64,000 nucleotides of DNA from the NCBI GenBank assembly GCA_003194525.1, contig NBIV01000064.1, positions 1-64,000 on the forward strand, read 5' to 3'. The notes beneath the pieces were generated by a model. The model was given only the letters and a program-made list of their open reading frames with translations. It had not been told where the DNA came from and made no database searches. The stretch is from Gracilariopsis chorda. Its lineage: Eukaryota; Rhodophyta; Florideophyceae; Gracilariales; Gracilariaceae. Shown here one piece after another: positions 20,608-30,294 of this stretch. Numbering within the stretch: the first letter of the stretch is position 1; every line of letters starts with the position of its first letter. The translations under genes were made by a program, and so were the position numbers.

Positions 20608-22396
20608 ATGGGTGATAAAAGCGCGTGCTCTGTCTCCGGTTCTCCGGTAAATCCCTCTGCACCAGAGTCATGGAGCGCACAAACAACAACAACAGCCACC
20701 CTCGAAAAGGGAGAAATGAACAACAACAACAACATCAACAACCACAGCCAACCTCCGAGGCCTCTCGGGCGATACACCACCAGTTTCCGGTCAGTTCCTC
20801 TGCCTCAGGGCGATCGACATCCCGCACAACCGGGGAATATGGCTGCTGCAGTGGACCATCCCTTTGCACTACCACCTTCGGTGGGGTCCTCCGGAACCGC
20901 TCCGGCATTCAACTGGCCAACCTACAACACCCTGGTGGGGCTCAACCCGATGAATCGGAATCACGCGTCGCGCCTGCGCCTTGCCCAGGGGTTTCACCCG
21001 GTCGCTGTCCTCAATGAGGGATTGATCACCGCTTATGCGGATGGCTCAGACACCCTTCCGGTGGATCTGCCCAGAGCAGTCACCACATCGTGGGATTGGC
21101 GTCACCGGGTTGCGATTCTGCGTCACCACCTCCGAAAGAATTCGTGGGAGACCGTCGCTGCGGCGCAGACCGCGTTGACGCGCATGGCATACCAACGGCA
21201 GAGCCGGGCTCCATTGGATGTACCGGTCCCACCAGAGTTTGTCTTCGACGTTGGCCACTTCCGCACTCGCGGGGAGATTGGGTACGGCGAGAACCTGTCC
21301 CGCCTCGAGACCCTCGCTTGGAGGAATTTCCCTGCAGCGCGGCAAGAAGCCCTTTTGTTGGGAGCGACCGATTATTCGGGCGGAGTTCAGGTATCTTCCC
21401 CGGCAATACCTGTCCAACTTTCTCCAAAACTTCATCCGCTATGAGCGGCGTTGGCGATCCCGGTTCGGTTATTTCATCCCGTATCAGAACGTGGAGATAG
21501 AGCGGATTGCGCCGCCTCACTGACTGGGTCGGTATGTAGCACTCCCCGAGTGGTGGCGCTTCCATGAGGCCTGCCGGGGGTGCTACATAGAACTCCCGCC
21601 GGTACTTATTTACCTCGGTTCGCTGCTCATGCAGGATCCCCGGTCGGGGTTGTGGTCCGAAGTGGTTACAGAGTGCGCGGCCCGCGCTGCGGCTTATATC
21701 CTCAACGAGGCGTACGATCAGTTTCGTCTCTGGTTCCTTCCACCGCGTGTACAGGCAGCGATCCGCAATTTGGATCATCGAATCCCCCTTGGGGGCCGGG
21801 CCAACAATGAAGAAATCCTCCAATTACTTGGGTACATCGACAGCGTTAGCTGGAGTGAGGTCCCGCTGGAGCAAAGCGGTCGTCTGGATGGCGACAGCGG
21901 TAACACCGGTGGTCCGGGACTCGGTAGAAACACCGCCCTTGCGGGGGATTTTATCTACTTAGACCCCTGGGAGTTCCGGGCAATTTACTCCGAGGAGGCG
22001 CGCGAGCTTCGCGATGCGCCCCGGCATGTGCCGGACGACCACCCGGTGGCGTACGTCGATTCTGAAGACTACTACCGTGAATAAGGCAGGGAGGACCCAA
22101 TGGTCGATAACGAACCGGAAGAACCCGGGGAGATGGACGTAGAGGAAACCGGCGCTAGCGCGGAAGCTTTCCAAAAGGGGGTGTCTCCCGCCGAGCCGGC
22201 TGCTGACCCTTCAGCGGCAAGTGCTGGACCTTCTATCCCCAGCGGGGTGACGGCGAATGAAAACGAGATCATCGCACGTTTTCTCCGGGGTGCTGGTCTG
22301 AGCGCTGCCGAGGTATCGGGGGATGTCACCACTATGGCGGACGCGTTGGCCTACCGCCTCACTGGTGGTTACGCCCCGGGCGACGGCGAAGAGTGA
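20608..22396 (+). pseudogene. Antisense accessory ORF of element B (unknown protein)
   Basis: Plus-strand coding path opposite to gag-pol. Part 1 is 20,608-21,444 (278 codons) in one frame; a frameshift near 21,345-21,400 moves to a second frame that runs through a TGA (21,521-21,523) and a TAA (22,082-22,084) to 22,396. Read through, it would be nearly 600 residues: an Asn-rich N terminus (NNNNNINNHSQPP), a central region with Trp/Arg blocks (WDWRHRVA, GYFIPY, YLGSLLMQDPRSGLW) and an acidic C terminus (EPEEPGEMDVEE). No known domain is recognised. An old relative in element E (57,863-59,358, minus) conserves the protein, and its counterpart of the TGA region is open, so the breaks look specific to this copy. 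Antisense ORFs near the 3' LTR are known in some plant Gypsy elements; homology to those is not claimed. Confidence 0.75.
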
Positions 22397-22584
22397 GCCC
22401 CTTTTGTCCAGTTTCCAGGTGTTCCTTCCCTGGCTATGCCAGTTAGTGTAGTGTAGTATGGAGCTTGCTTCTCCACTAGGTAAACTTTCCCGTCTCGGAC
22501 GGTGATTTCCAATTATAATTCCCCGTCTTGGACGGACTTTCCCTTGCTATCCCTTTGTTATCGCCCTCCGCTCGCGCGGCAACG
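22397..22584. other. Spacer between antisense ORF and chromodomain end
   Basis: The antisense ORF and the sense polyprotein converge here with about 190 bp between their stops. The spacer contains the direct repeat CCGTCTcGGACGG / CCGTCTtGGACGG, each unit itself a small inverted repeat (around 22,490-22,502 and 22,523-22,535). Confidence 0.5.
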
Positions 22585-24414
22585 TTAGCCGACTTGGGCA
22601 TTAACCAGCGTGGCTGGGGCTGCAGTTCCCGTTTGACGGTGGTATCGCACGACCTGCGATCGTGGGAAGTGTTCAATTGGCTCCCATGTATCCCCATTGG
22701 GCTCATACCCGTACCAGCCGACACGGTATTGTAGAATACCATCCTGGTCCCAGCTGTGTCCGACAAGTCGGTCTACTACGAACTCTCGTTCGTAGACCTG
22801 CCGGCCGTGCCGGGTGGTGGTTGTATTTCCTTGTGAGGGTTGCCCGCGGTGCGGTATAATGTCCCTTAGCAGGGTGTTCGGTGATAACTCCGGCGTTGCC
22901 GTGCGATGTGGTAGCGGCCGCTGCTCGTGCGGGAGGATATCTCTCAAGAGGGTGTTTGGCGAAACGCTCTTCACCGCCAAGGTATTCCCCAAAGGGGCGT
23001 CGTTGTTCCCGTCACCACGGTAGGCCGTGCGAACCGCCAGTCGGTTGGGGACTTGAACTCCGCGAGTGCGGTCTTTTTCGCGAACCGCGAGCTTGCGGGG
23101 TCTTTGCTGCGTATGCGGGAACGGCGTTTGTGACATCCCCTGCAGGGTCCCGTGCGACACGGTGATTGGTAAGCGTTCCACCTCCCTGCCAGGTGCACGA
23201 GCACTCTGCACCATACGTTCCGGCGACGCCGTGGTGTCCCCGGCTACTGACGGATTGCCTGGGGCTAACTCCGGTACACCGGTATTTTGGTCAAAATTGC
23301 CCTTTGGGGGGTGCCGGGCAGGTGCAGATGACACCCTTTTCAGGAGCCTTGCCGCTAAGCGCGGTGCACCCTCTCCATGAGGAGGGCCAGCGTCCAGTAC
23401 GACCGGTTTCGAGCGTGCGATGGCGCGCGTTTTTCCCGAGTTCCTCAGTTCTTCGCCACAGCGTTGCGGACGTTGGTGCAAATTATTCCCCGGAGCGGGG
23501 GCTTCGATTCCGTCGACGACGGGACGCGTTTCCGGCGCTTGCGCGCCAGGGTCTGAAGCTTCGACTGCGGCTTGGCTGCCTTTTTCCCTGACAGGGGTGT
23601 GCGGTAGTTGCGCTTCAACCTCCCATGTAGCACGGTATAATTGCCGCTTTTGCGGGGCCTGCGCGTCTGGTTCTTGTTGCGCAGCACTGCCCGAGAACCG
23701 GGGATTAGTGTCATGTGACATACTCCGTGCTCCACGGTCAGTATTCCGTATGTTCCGTGTTTCTCGTTGCGACGGCGATAGCGTTTCTCGAAAACGAGTG
23801 TTCTCCTCCCCCTCCTCAGACGGAGCGGCGGGATAAGGGATAACATTCTCCGCCTGGCGGCTATAAATTCGCGCCAGGGGGGCGGGCGTGGAAGGGGCGG
23901 GCGCTGAGTTGCCCGAATTACCCAGCTGAGCCGGTGAATCCGACAGGGTCGGTAGGTCTGAGAGTTCCCGGCTGGGGTGTGGTAGTACCGTAGGCCTAGT
24001 ACTCCCGGATGATTCCGGTGTTGCAGAGTCCGTAGAAACGGGGTTGCCTGGATCCAGGACTACCTCTGACGAGGGAGGAGGGGCAAGGACAACACGATCA
24101 CGGGAAATCCATTCGTGCGTGTCGCCCATATCTACCACGACAGTGTCGGTGTTCACAGAGATGACCTTGAATGGTCCATCCGCCACAGGCGAGAGTTTAT
24201 GGCGCTTCTCCCGTTCCGGGTTGTAGTACTCCTTCCTGATGAAGACGTAGTTATTCGCCCGAATCAGGGACGGTTTCCCTCGCAAGCGAGCATCAAAATC
24301 CCGCTTGTAAGCGGCTCGAGCCCGTGCCATCGACTTCCGCGCAGCGGGGACCAGCTTGGAAAGCCATTGCTTCCATTGCTGCCGGTAGATACCCACTGAT
24401 GGGAAATCGTCCAA
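22585..24414 (-). CDS. pol: C-terminal pol of element B with chromodomain
   Basis: 609 codons, in the same frame as the upstream pol segments and separated from them by in-frame stops. Residues about 10-115 are the integrase C-terminal region (AYKRDFDARL, KEYYNPEREKRHKLSPVADGPFKV, the tether/GPY-like module). A long Pro/Ser/Arg-rich linker (about 120-535) follows. Residues about 541-591 form a chromodomain (YEREFVVDRLVG, LQYRVGWYGYEPNGDTWEP) with the typical aromatic residues. Chromodomains of Gypsy integrases direct insertion to marked chromatin. The very long linker between integrase and chromodomain is unusual. Confidence 0.9.
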   Translation of the reverse strand: MDDFPSVGIYRQQWKQWLSKLVPAARKSMARARAAYKRDFDARLRGKPSLIRANNYVFIRKEYYNPEREKRHKLSPVADGPFKVISVNTDTVVVDMGDTHEWISRDRVVLAPPPSSEVVLDPGNPVSTDSATPESSGSTRPTVLPHPSRELSDLPTLSDSPAQLGNSGNSAPAPSTPAPLARIYSRQAENVIPYPAAPSEEGEENTRFRETLSPSQRETRNIRNTDRGARSMSHDTNPRFSGSAAQQEPDAQAPQKRQLYRATWEVEAQLPHTPVREKGSQAAVEASDPGAQAPETRPVVDGIEAPAPGNNLHQRPQRCGEELRNSGKTRAIARSKPVVLDAGPPHGEGAPRLAARLLKRVSSAPARHPPKGNFDQNTGVPELAPGNPSVAGDTTASPERMVQSARAPGREVERLPITVSHGTLQGMSQTPFPHTQQRPRKLAVREKDRTRGVQVPNRLAVRTAYRGDGNNDAPLGNTLAVKSVSPNTLLRDILPHEQRPLPHRTATPELSPNTLLRDIIPHRGQPSQGNTTTTRHGRQVYEREFVVDRLVGHSWDQDGILQYRVGWYGYEPNGDTWEPIEHFPRSQVVRYHRQTGTAAPATLVNAQVG

Positions 24415-24420
24415 GGTAGC

Positions 24421-24762
24421 TTAGGGTTCCAGCGCCACAGGCGGGGGTGTTCTAGATAGAACCAACTCGAATGGCGAAACTCCGGTAGTCCGGTGTACCT
24501 GCGTGTTGTACGCGTAGGTTAACGCATTAGCGTACATGTCCCAGTTCTTTGGGTTGTCTGCGACGTAGGAACGTAACGCCGCGAGTAACGTCCGGTTAAA
24601 CCGTTCAACTTGCCCATTACACTGGGGGTGGTAGGTAGTCGTGAACAAGTTCTTGACATCCAGGATGCGACAAACATCCTGGAAGAACTTGCTCGCGAAC
24701 TGTTTCCCGTTATCGGAGAGCACCTCCACATGGGGACCGTAGACGAAAATGCAGTGCGGCAC
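24421..24762 (-). CDS. pol: Integrase core of element B, second part
   Basis: 113 codons in the same frame as the 1,075-residue segment and separated from it by a single in-frame TAG (24,769-24,771). It carries the second catalytic Asp (LSDNGKQF) and the catalytic Glu (NGQVERFNRTLL), so with the first Asp in the preceding segment the DDE triad is complete. A second in-frame stop (24,421-24,423) separates it from the chromodomain part. The two stops are most simply recent mutations. Confidence 0.9.
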   Translation of the reverse strand: MPHCIFVYGPHVEVLSDNGKQFASKFFQDVCRILDVKNLFTTTYHPQCNGQVERFNRTLLAALRSYVADNPKNWDMYANALTYAYNTQVHRTTGVSPFELVLSRTPPPVALEP

Positions 24763-24768
24763 CAGAGC

Positions 24769-27700
24769 CTAGGCCACCGTGAGAGCGGTTATCCTCCGAA
24801 GAGGGACGGTTCGTACCAGGTTAGAATAGTGGTCGGTAATGACAAGTAGAAACTTGTTTCCACGTTTCGTGGTGAGTAGTGGTCCGAGAATATCGATCTC
24901 GATAAACTGGAGCGGTGCCCTTGTGGGGAATAGTTTCATCTTCTTCGCATTTTTGCGGAGTTTCACGCGATTCTTCGCGCATTCGCTACAAAACCGCACG
25001 GTTGCGTAGCAATCCACCGCCATGGCGGGCCAATCTAAATCCCTTCGCAGGGTTAGGTAGAGTTTCCTCCCACCTGGGTGACCTCCAATGGGGGCATAGT
25101 GTGATAGATGTAACACCCGTGACTGCAGGGAATGAGGTATCACAATCTGTGGGCGGGCTTCGACCTTCCGTACGAGGTAGCCTTTGTCGTTTACCCCGAA
25201 AGGGAGATCTTCACCACCGTTGATACGGGCACGAACCCTCGTACAGAATGGGTCGCCGAATTGTTCTCGGACCATATCTTCCGGTGATACCGGTACAAAG
25301 TTTCCCGGTATCGGGTTCTCAGATTCTTCTCGCAATGCGAGTAGTTCGTCAAATTCCACATCCTCGTCCCAGTTTTCTGGCCCAGCCTCGACGGCACATT
25401 CCGGATTATCCGGATCCATGGCCATGAAACATGGGACTTCATCATCCTCCGTTGGGATTGCTTCCCCATTTGTGGGTAAACGCGACAGGGCGTTGGCTTG
25501 GGTGTTCTGCGCGCCCTTTTTATAAATGACTTGAAAGTCATATTCCGCGAGGCGGAGTCTCCAGCGCATGAGGCGTCCCGACAGGTCGGATATATTCATT
25601 AGCCACCTCAATGAGGAATGATCCGTGTACACGGTGAAGTGAACTCCCATAAGGTAGGGGCGCAGAGTGGTCATCGCCCATACGACGGCGAGGCACTCTT
25701 TCTCCGATACAGAGTAGTTCCGCTCATGAACATTGAGCGAGCGCGACCAATAACCAATTGGGTGTCGTTCCCCTTCGGGGCTGGTTTGAAAAAGAGCACA
25801 CCTGACTTGGTAGTTGCCGGAGTCCGTATGTACGGAGTATGGCAACCCAAGTTTTGGGAGATGTAGGATTGGTGCAGATGTGACAGCCTCCTTCAAGGAG
25901 TTAAAGGCTTCCGATTGCTCGGGCGTAAATGTTCCCAGTTTTGGGGGGTTCCCCTTTTGCAACAACGCGTTCAGAGGCGCCGCGGTATCCGAAAAATTCG
26001 GGGTAAACCGTCGATAGACGTCGACCAGCCCCAAAAAGAAGCGCAGTTTCGTTTGAGTACGTGGCCCTTTCGCCTTAACGAGGGATTTGACTCGAGTTTT
26101 CTCAATCGCTAACCGTCCAGGACGGATAATGTGACCCAGATACTTCACAGTATCTGTGAAAAACTCGCATTTCCTCAACTTGAGGTTAATTCCCGCATCG
26201 AGGAGTACGGTCAGCACGTCTCGGACGTGAGTGAGATGGTCGTCCAACGAGTTGTAAAAGATGATAATATCATCAAGATAGACCAGACACCTCCGCCACT
26301 TAAAGCGGTTGAGTAGAATATGTACTGCACGCTGAAAGGTGGCGGGGGAGTTGGTTAACCCAAATGGCATCCGCTTGAAGCGGTACGTTCCTGCGTGGCA
26401 GGTGAATGCGGTTTTGTCGCGATCCTCCTGTCTGACAGGTACTTGCCAATATCCCCAATTGGCATCGAGAACCGTGAACACGGTGGTGTCTCCGAGGGAT
26501 TCAATAAACTCTTTCATACGAGGGATAAGGTACGTGTCCCTAACAGTCACGGCATTGATCCGGCGGTAGTCGGCAAAGAACCTCCAGGTTCCGTCGGCCT
26601 TCAAATGCAGTACAACTGGGGATGCCCAGGGTGATTGAGCGGGCTCAATCTCACCTGCGCGGAGCATCTTGTCCACTTGGGACTGCTCCTCTTCCCGAGC
26701 TTTCGGACCTGCCCTGTAAGGGGGTTTTGCAACCGGTCGCGCACCGGGGAGTAAATCGATCGGGTTTTCCGTTGCATTAATCTCGCCAAGCGAGCCATCC
26801 CAAATTGTGGTGAATTCCCGTAAAATTGTACGGAGTTTGTCGCAATGTGACTCTGGCACGTCGCTGAAGCCCATCGCTTCAAGTGCCTTTTCCGGATCAA
26901 TCCGGTCGTTGCTCGATGGAGCATTGTCTTGTGGAACAGGTGTGGTTCGCAATTCCGAGTTACTCGGTATGTTCGACGCTGAAGTAGCGGTTTCCTCCCC
27001 CTCCTTAGACTTGATGTCTTCGGACGGCGAGGCGAACTCCTCATAAGGGGTGGTAACTCCGAGTACATCGGCGGCTGTCATCTTCGTTGGCAGCATTCCC
27101 ATAGTATGGGGGGTTACACTCCCAATTACTTGGTGTTTTATTAGATACTGGGGATGTTTGCCAAGGTTGGCAACCAATATCCGGAAAGGAACATCCGGGG
27201 AAATGGAGACAATTCCATTAGCCAGCGCCAGCTGAGACTTATCGTACAACGAAGCGAGGGGTTGTATAACTCGAAGACCGTGTTGACGGGAATTTACCTG
27301 CACCCAGACTTGGGACTCAGGCCGTATAGAAACCGAGGCAGCGACGTGGAGCTTGGTGTTCTCTCGGGACGCGGGCGGTGGTTCCTGCGCAGCAGGGAGC
27401 GGAACTTTTTTCCGAGAGGACCGCTTTAGCGGGCGGGGAACAATCGGAACCGACGATCCGTCGTCAAGTTCTACACGCTTGAGGCGGGGCCTGATTGCGT
27501 CGACAAATCTGTCGCAGTAATCACATCCCAGTATGACTGGTGCTGCCAATGAACGGCAAACGATGAATTCCAACTTCACCACAGAGGTACCAAGTCTCAC
27601 GACGAGGTCCATTGTGCCCACCATTTGTAACGGATTGTTGTTCGCATCCGAAATGTCGGGGACCGCGTCAGAGCGGATACGAGACCGCACAAGCGGGGGT

Positions 27701-27996
27701 AACAATGATTCCACAACAAAGTTGGGGCCTGCACCTGTATCCAGGACGGTGAGAAGCCTCACCATAACCTGGGGATCAAGGCCAAGGTCAGCATAGACCT
27801 TGTAATTGCGCTTGGCCAAGACCAAGACTCTACCCGGAATCCCGGGATTTTTACTGCGTATCCACGAGCGACGCAAAACACCGAGGTGCGTAGAGTCGGC
27901 GTCAGCGGTGTCTTTCCTCGAGAGGACTGTCACCAGGGAGCGAGACGAGGATGCCTCGGGCGCCAGCAGCCTCTTGTCTGAGGACGCCTCTCCCAA
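24769..27996 (-). CDS. pol: Pol of element B: protease, RT, RNase H, integrase N-term
   Basis: 1,075 codons. Protease active site LDTG at 85-88 with a VILGCDY block (154-160). Reverse transcriptase about 425-640: WASPVVLHLKADGTWRF, FGLTNSPATFQ and the catalytic YLDD (573-576). RNase H about 715-830: HTDSGNYQ, SEKECLAVVWA, YTDHSSLRWL. Integrase starts near 965 with the zinc motif H966, H973, C1003, C1006 and the first catalytic Asp, D1035. All key residues are intact, so this was functional recently. It makes and integrates element cDNA inside Gag particles. It begins 18 nt after the gag frame ends, in a different frame, so expression would need a frameshift or a separate start. Confidence 0.95.
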   Translation of the reverse strand: MGEASSDKRLLAPEASSSRSLVTVLSRKDTADADSTHLGVLRRSWIRSKNPGIPGRVLVLAKRNYKVYADLGLDPQVMVRLLTVLDTGAGPNFVVESLLPPLVRSRIRSDAVPDISDANNNPLQMVGTMDLVVRLGTSVVKLEFIVCRSLAAPVILGCDYCDRFVDAIRPRLKRVELDDGSSVPIVPRPLKRSSRKKVPLPAAQEPPPASRENTKLHVAASVSIRPESQVWVQVNSRQHGLRVIQPLASLYDKSQLALANGIVSISPDVPFRILVANLGKHPQYLIKHQVIGSVTPHTMGMLPTKMTAADVLGVTTPYEEFASPSEDIKSKEGEETATSASNIPSNSELRTTPVPQDNAPSSNDRIDPEKALEAMGFSDVPESHCDKLRTILREFTTIWDGSLGEINATENPIDLLPGARPVAKPPYRAGPKAREEEQSQVDKMLRAGEIEPAQSPWASPVVLHLKADGTWRFFADYRRINAVTVRDTYLIPRMKEFIESLGDTTVFTVLDANWGYWQVPVRQEDRDKTAFTCHAGTYRFKRMPFGLTNSPATFQRAVHILLNRFKWRRCLVYLDDIIIFYNSLDDHLTHVRDVLTVLLDAGINLKLRKCEFFTDTVKYLGHIIRPGRLAIEKTRVKSLVKAKGPRTQTKLRFFLGLVDVYRRFTPNFSDTAAPLNALLQKGNPPKLGTFTPEQSEAFNSLKEAVTSAPILHLPKLGLPYSVHTDSGNYQVRCALFQTSPEGERHPIGYWSRSLNVHERNYSVSEKECLAVVWAMTTLRPYLMGVHFTVYTDHSSLRWLMNISDLSGRLMRWRLRLAEYDFQVIYKKGAQNTQANALSRLPTNGEAIPTEDDEVPCFMAMDPDNPECAVEAGPENWDEDVEFDELLALREESENPIPGNFVPVSPEDMVREQFGDPFCTRVRARINGGEDLPFGVNDKGYLVRKVEARPQIVIPHSLQSRVLHLSHYAPIGGHPGGRKLYLTLRRDLDWPAMAVDCYATVRFCSECAKNRVKLRKNAKKMKLFPTRAPLQFIEIDILGPLLTTKRGNKFLLVITDHYSNLVRTVPLRRITALTVA

Positions 27997-28013
27997 AGCG
28001 GAGACTCCCTCAG

Positions 28014-30189
28014 TTAGTTTTCCGCCTTCGGCGGTGGGTTGGTTTCCTCAACAACGAGTGCTTCATCCCGTTGACGGGGGTTTCTATCCGCATAAGCGGG
28101 GGTTGCAACGGATGGTTGCGTTATCTCCCGAATCGGGGTGTATGAAGCTTGCTGCGCACGCGGGGTCTGTGGTAGGGCATGGGAAAAGTCCGTTTTAGCA
28201 CGGAGGTAGGAAGCCGTCAGGACGGAACGTTTCTCCTCTGGAGTGAGGGCCTCGTAGTTTGCCACCACCTTTGCCATATCCTTCAGTGAGCAGATACACT
28301 GAGGCGAGGTATGGCCATGGGCATAACAAAGGTGTCAAATGAGAGCCAACACCGCGATACGCGGATTATTATTCCGAGTATCGGAGAAGCGATCTGCAGG
28401 GCGGGTGTCAGTCCATCCAGGCCGTTGATAACGGTAATGACCGTTTGAAAACGGGAGTCGTTGGGGTTGGACCCGATAGTTACCACCGTATAGAACGGGA
28501 TCTTCTGTTCCCGTATCACGGGTCATCTCCGTCGTCGACTGCAAATCACTGGTCGGTATCGACACACCATCCCCCTGCACTAAATTCACGGTATCAAATC
28601 CCTGTTCAGGGTTCCCATCCGCAGTGAGCGGGAGTGAGGAAGCTTCGCTTTCCAGCAACAACGCCTTGGCGAATTTAGACCAATTGTTCGGAGTTCTTGC
28701 ACGAAGTGCATCCCCTTCTGCTCGAGCGTGTTGGAACAGCTCGAGATAGGTGATCCTCCGCTTGTCCTCCCGATAACGGGTAACTAAACTCCGGATTGCC
28801 GGGTCAAGACCATCGATGAACATGGTACTGCGCTCCCCAGCGGGGTATATGTTACCACATCTGTGGAAAGCCTTGTTAAAGCGCACCGAGTAATCGGTCT
28901 CGGTCTCTCCAGCACGCTGGCGTGTATCTCGCAAAGCGAGGATAGCCTGCTGAGTGGCGTTGTTTGTGGCTTAGGAGCGCAGAAGATACTGCACAGTCTC
29001 CGTCCAGCAAGTAACCCCTCCCTGGGAGGCACGAGAAGATCCTCTGACAGAGTTGTATTGGTCCTCCGCCACTCCCCGTAAGAAATAAGATAAAGCCAAA
29101 TAGGCTTGTCTCTCATTCATACCGAGGGTATCGGCCTCCGCTAGGAAGCGGGATAAGAAATCCAGTACTAGGACTGGGTCCGCTCCAGTAAAATACTGGT
29201 TGCGGAGCGAGAGCTGCATTCGATTAATGCATTCTCGCACCTTTCCCGTACCACGGGGCGTACGTCCAAGTGACGAATCTTCGAGCCGGTAGTACCGGTA
29301 TGATAAAAGATTCCGGTAATCCGGGTTGGTCGGTTTCAACTCCGGGAGACCGGCGTGTCTTCTCCCCTTCTGACGGGTTTGGATCACACCTTCAGTGGCC
29401 GATGACCGCTTCGAGCGGGAGGAGTAGCCTCGCTTCTCGTCCTCCGAGTCGGAGTCCGAGGAGCTCGAGCTAATTGAATGGTTTCGGGATGAGTCTGACG
29501 ATGTCGATGAATCGGTGTCCGAATATTTTTTGGTGGTGTTTCCGTCGATGACTGCGTTTCTTCTTTCCAACAAGCTGGTCGTTGTGCGATGCCTCGTTTA
29601 CTGGATCATCCGGGGATGGTTTGTCTATGAGAAAGAACTGCTCCAGCGTCTCCAGGCGGCCACCAATCCGATCAAATCGGGCTTCCACTCCTTCGATAAA
29701 GGTGGCAGGTTCTCCCAAACTCTCCAAAACGGAGTTGACGTCAGACCGTAAAATACGGAGTTCCTCGGCAACCTCCTTTACGGGGGTTGCAAAGACCACC
29801 TCTTGGAGGGATTTTAGTTCCCCTACAAGGGAGTCATGGGCGGTCCACAGAGCGCGGACCTGGGATTTCAGGGAAGTCCCCTGGGGTGTGTTATCGCTCG
29901 TTCCACGGGGGCTTAAAGCAGCGACAGCGGGAGCAGGCCGGGGTGCCTGGGGCACTGCGGCAACAGCCGGAGTCGATGCTGCATTCCCCTGCGGGGGTGA
30001 TAACGAGAGCAAAAGGAGGTTCCGGGGTTCCCGGTCGGGGGTATCATTCCGCAATGAAGCGGAGCCAGCACGGCTGGAACTTGTCCGTATAGGGATACGG
30101 GGTACGAACCGAAACTCGGAAGTGTCCGCGTTGTCGCGAGAGCGACTACGCGTAACCACTGGCTCCGCATCGAAGGGATTACTCGACAT
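28014..30189 (-). pseudogene. gag: Gag of element B (frameshifted, with stops)
   Basis: Starts at ATG 30,189 (MSSNPFDAEP), just inside the 5' LTR. The first part (to about 29,525) carries a Pro/Ala-rich region and a coiled-coil-like stretch. At a six-A run (29,525-29,530 on the plus strand) the frame must shift by +1 to continue into the Ser/Asp-rich part (SDTDSSTSSDSS), then the capsid-like region (PDPVLVLDFLSRFLAEAD-like, about 29,230-29,050; RQRAGETETDYSVRFNKAF, about 28,920). Stops interrupt at 28,971 and 28,335. After the second stop lies a compact zinc knuckle, CYAHGHTSPQC (about 28,330-28,300). The shift may be a one-base insertion in the A run or a programmed event. Confidence 0.8.
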
Positions 30190-30294
30190 GGGGAAATAAA
30201 GGTACGACGGGAAACGATCACGTAACTTCCGGTGAATGAAAGCAAACCTCGTTGGAGGGAAAACAAAAACCGATTCTAGGTCAGAAGACAACTT

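Noticed and set aside
21080..21823. 247-codon minus-strand frame opposite the antisense ORF of B (would be a sense ORF of B)
   Set aside because: Third-position substitution pattern between B and E favours the plus-strand frame as the coding one; the minus frame has no domain and is not preserved as well in E.
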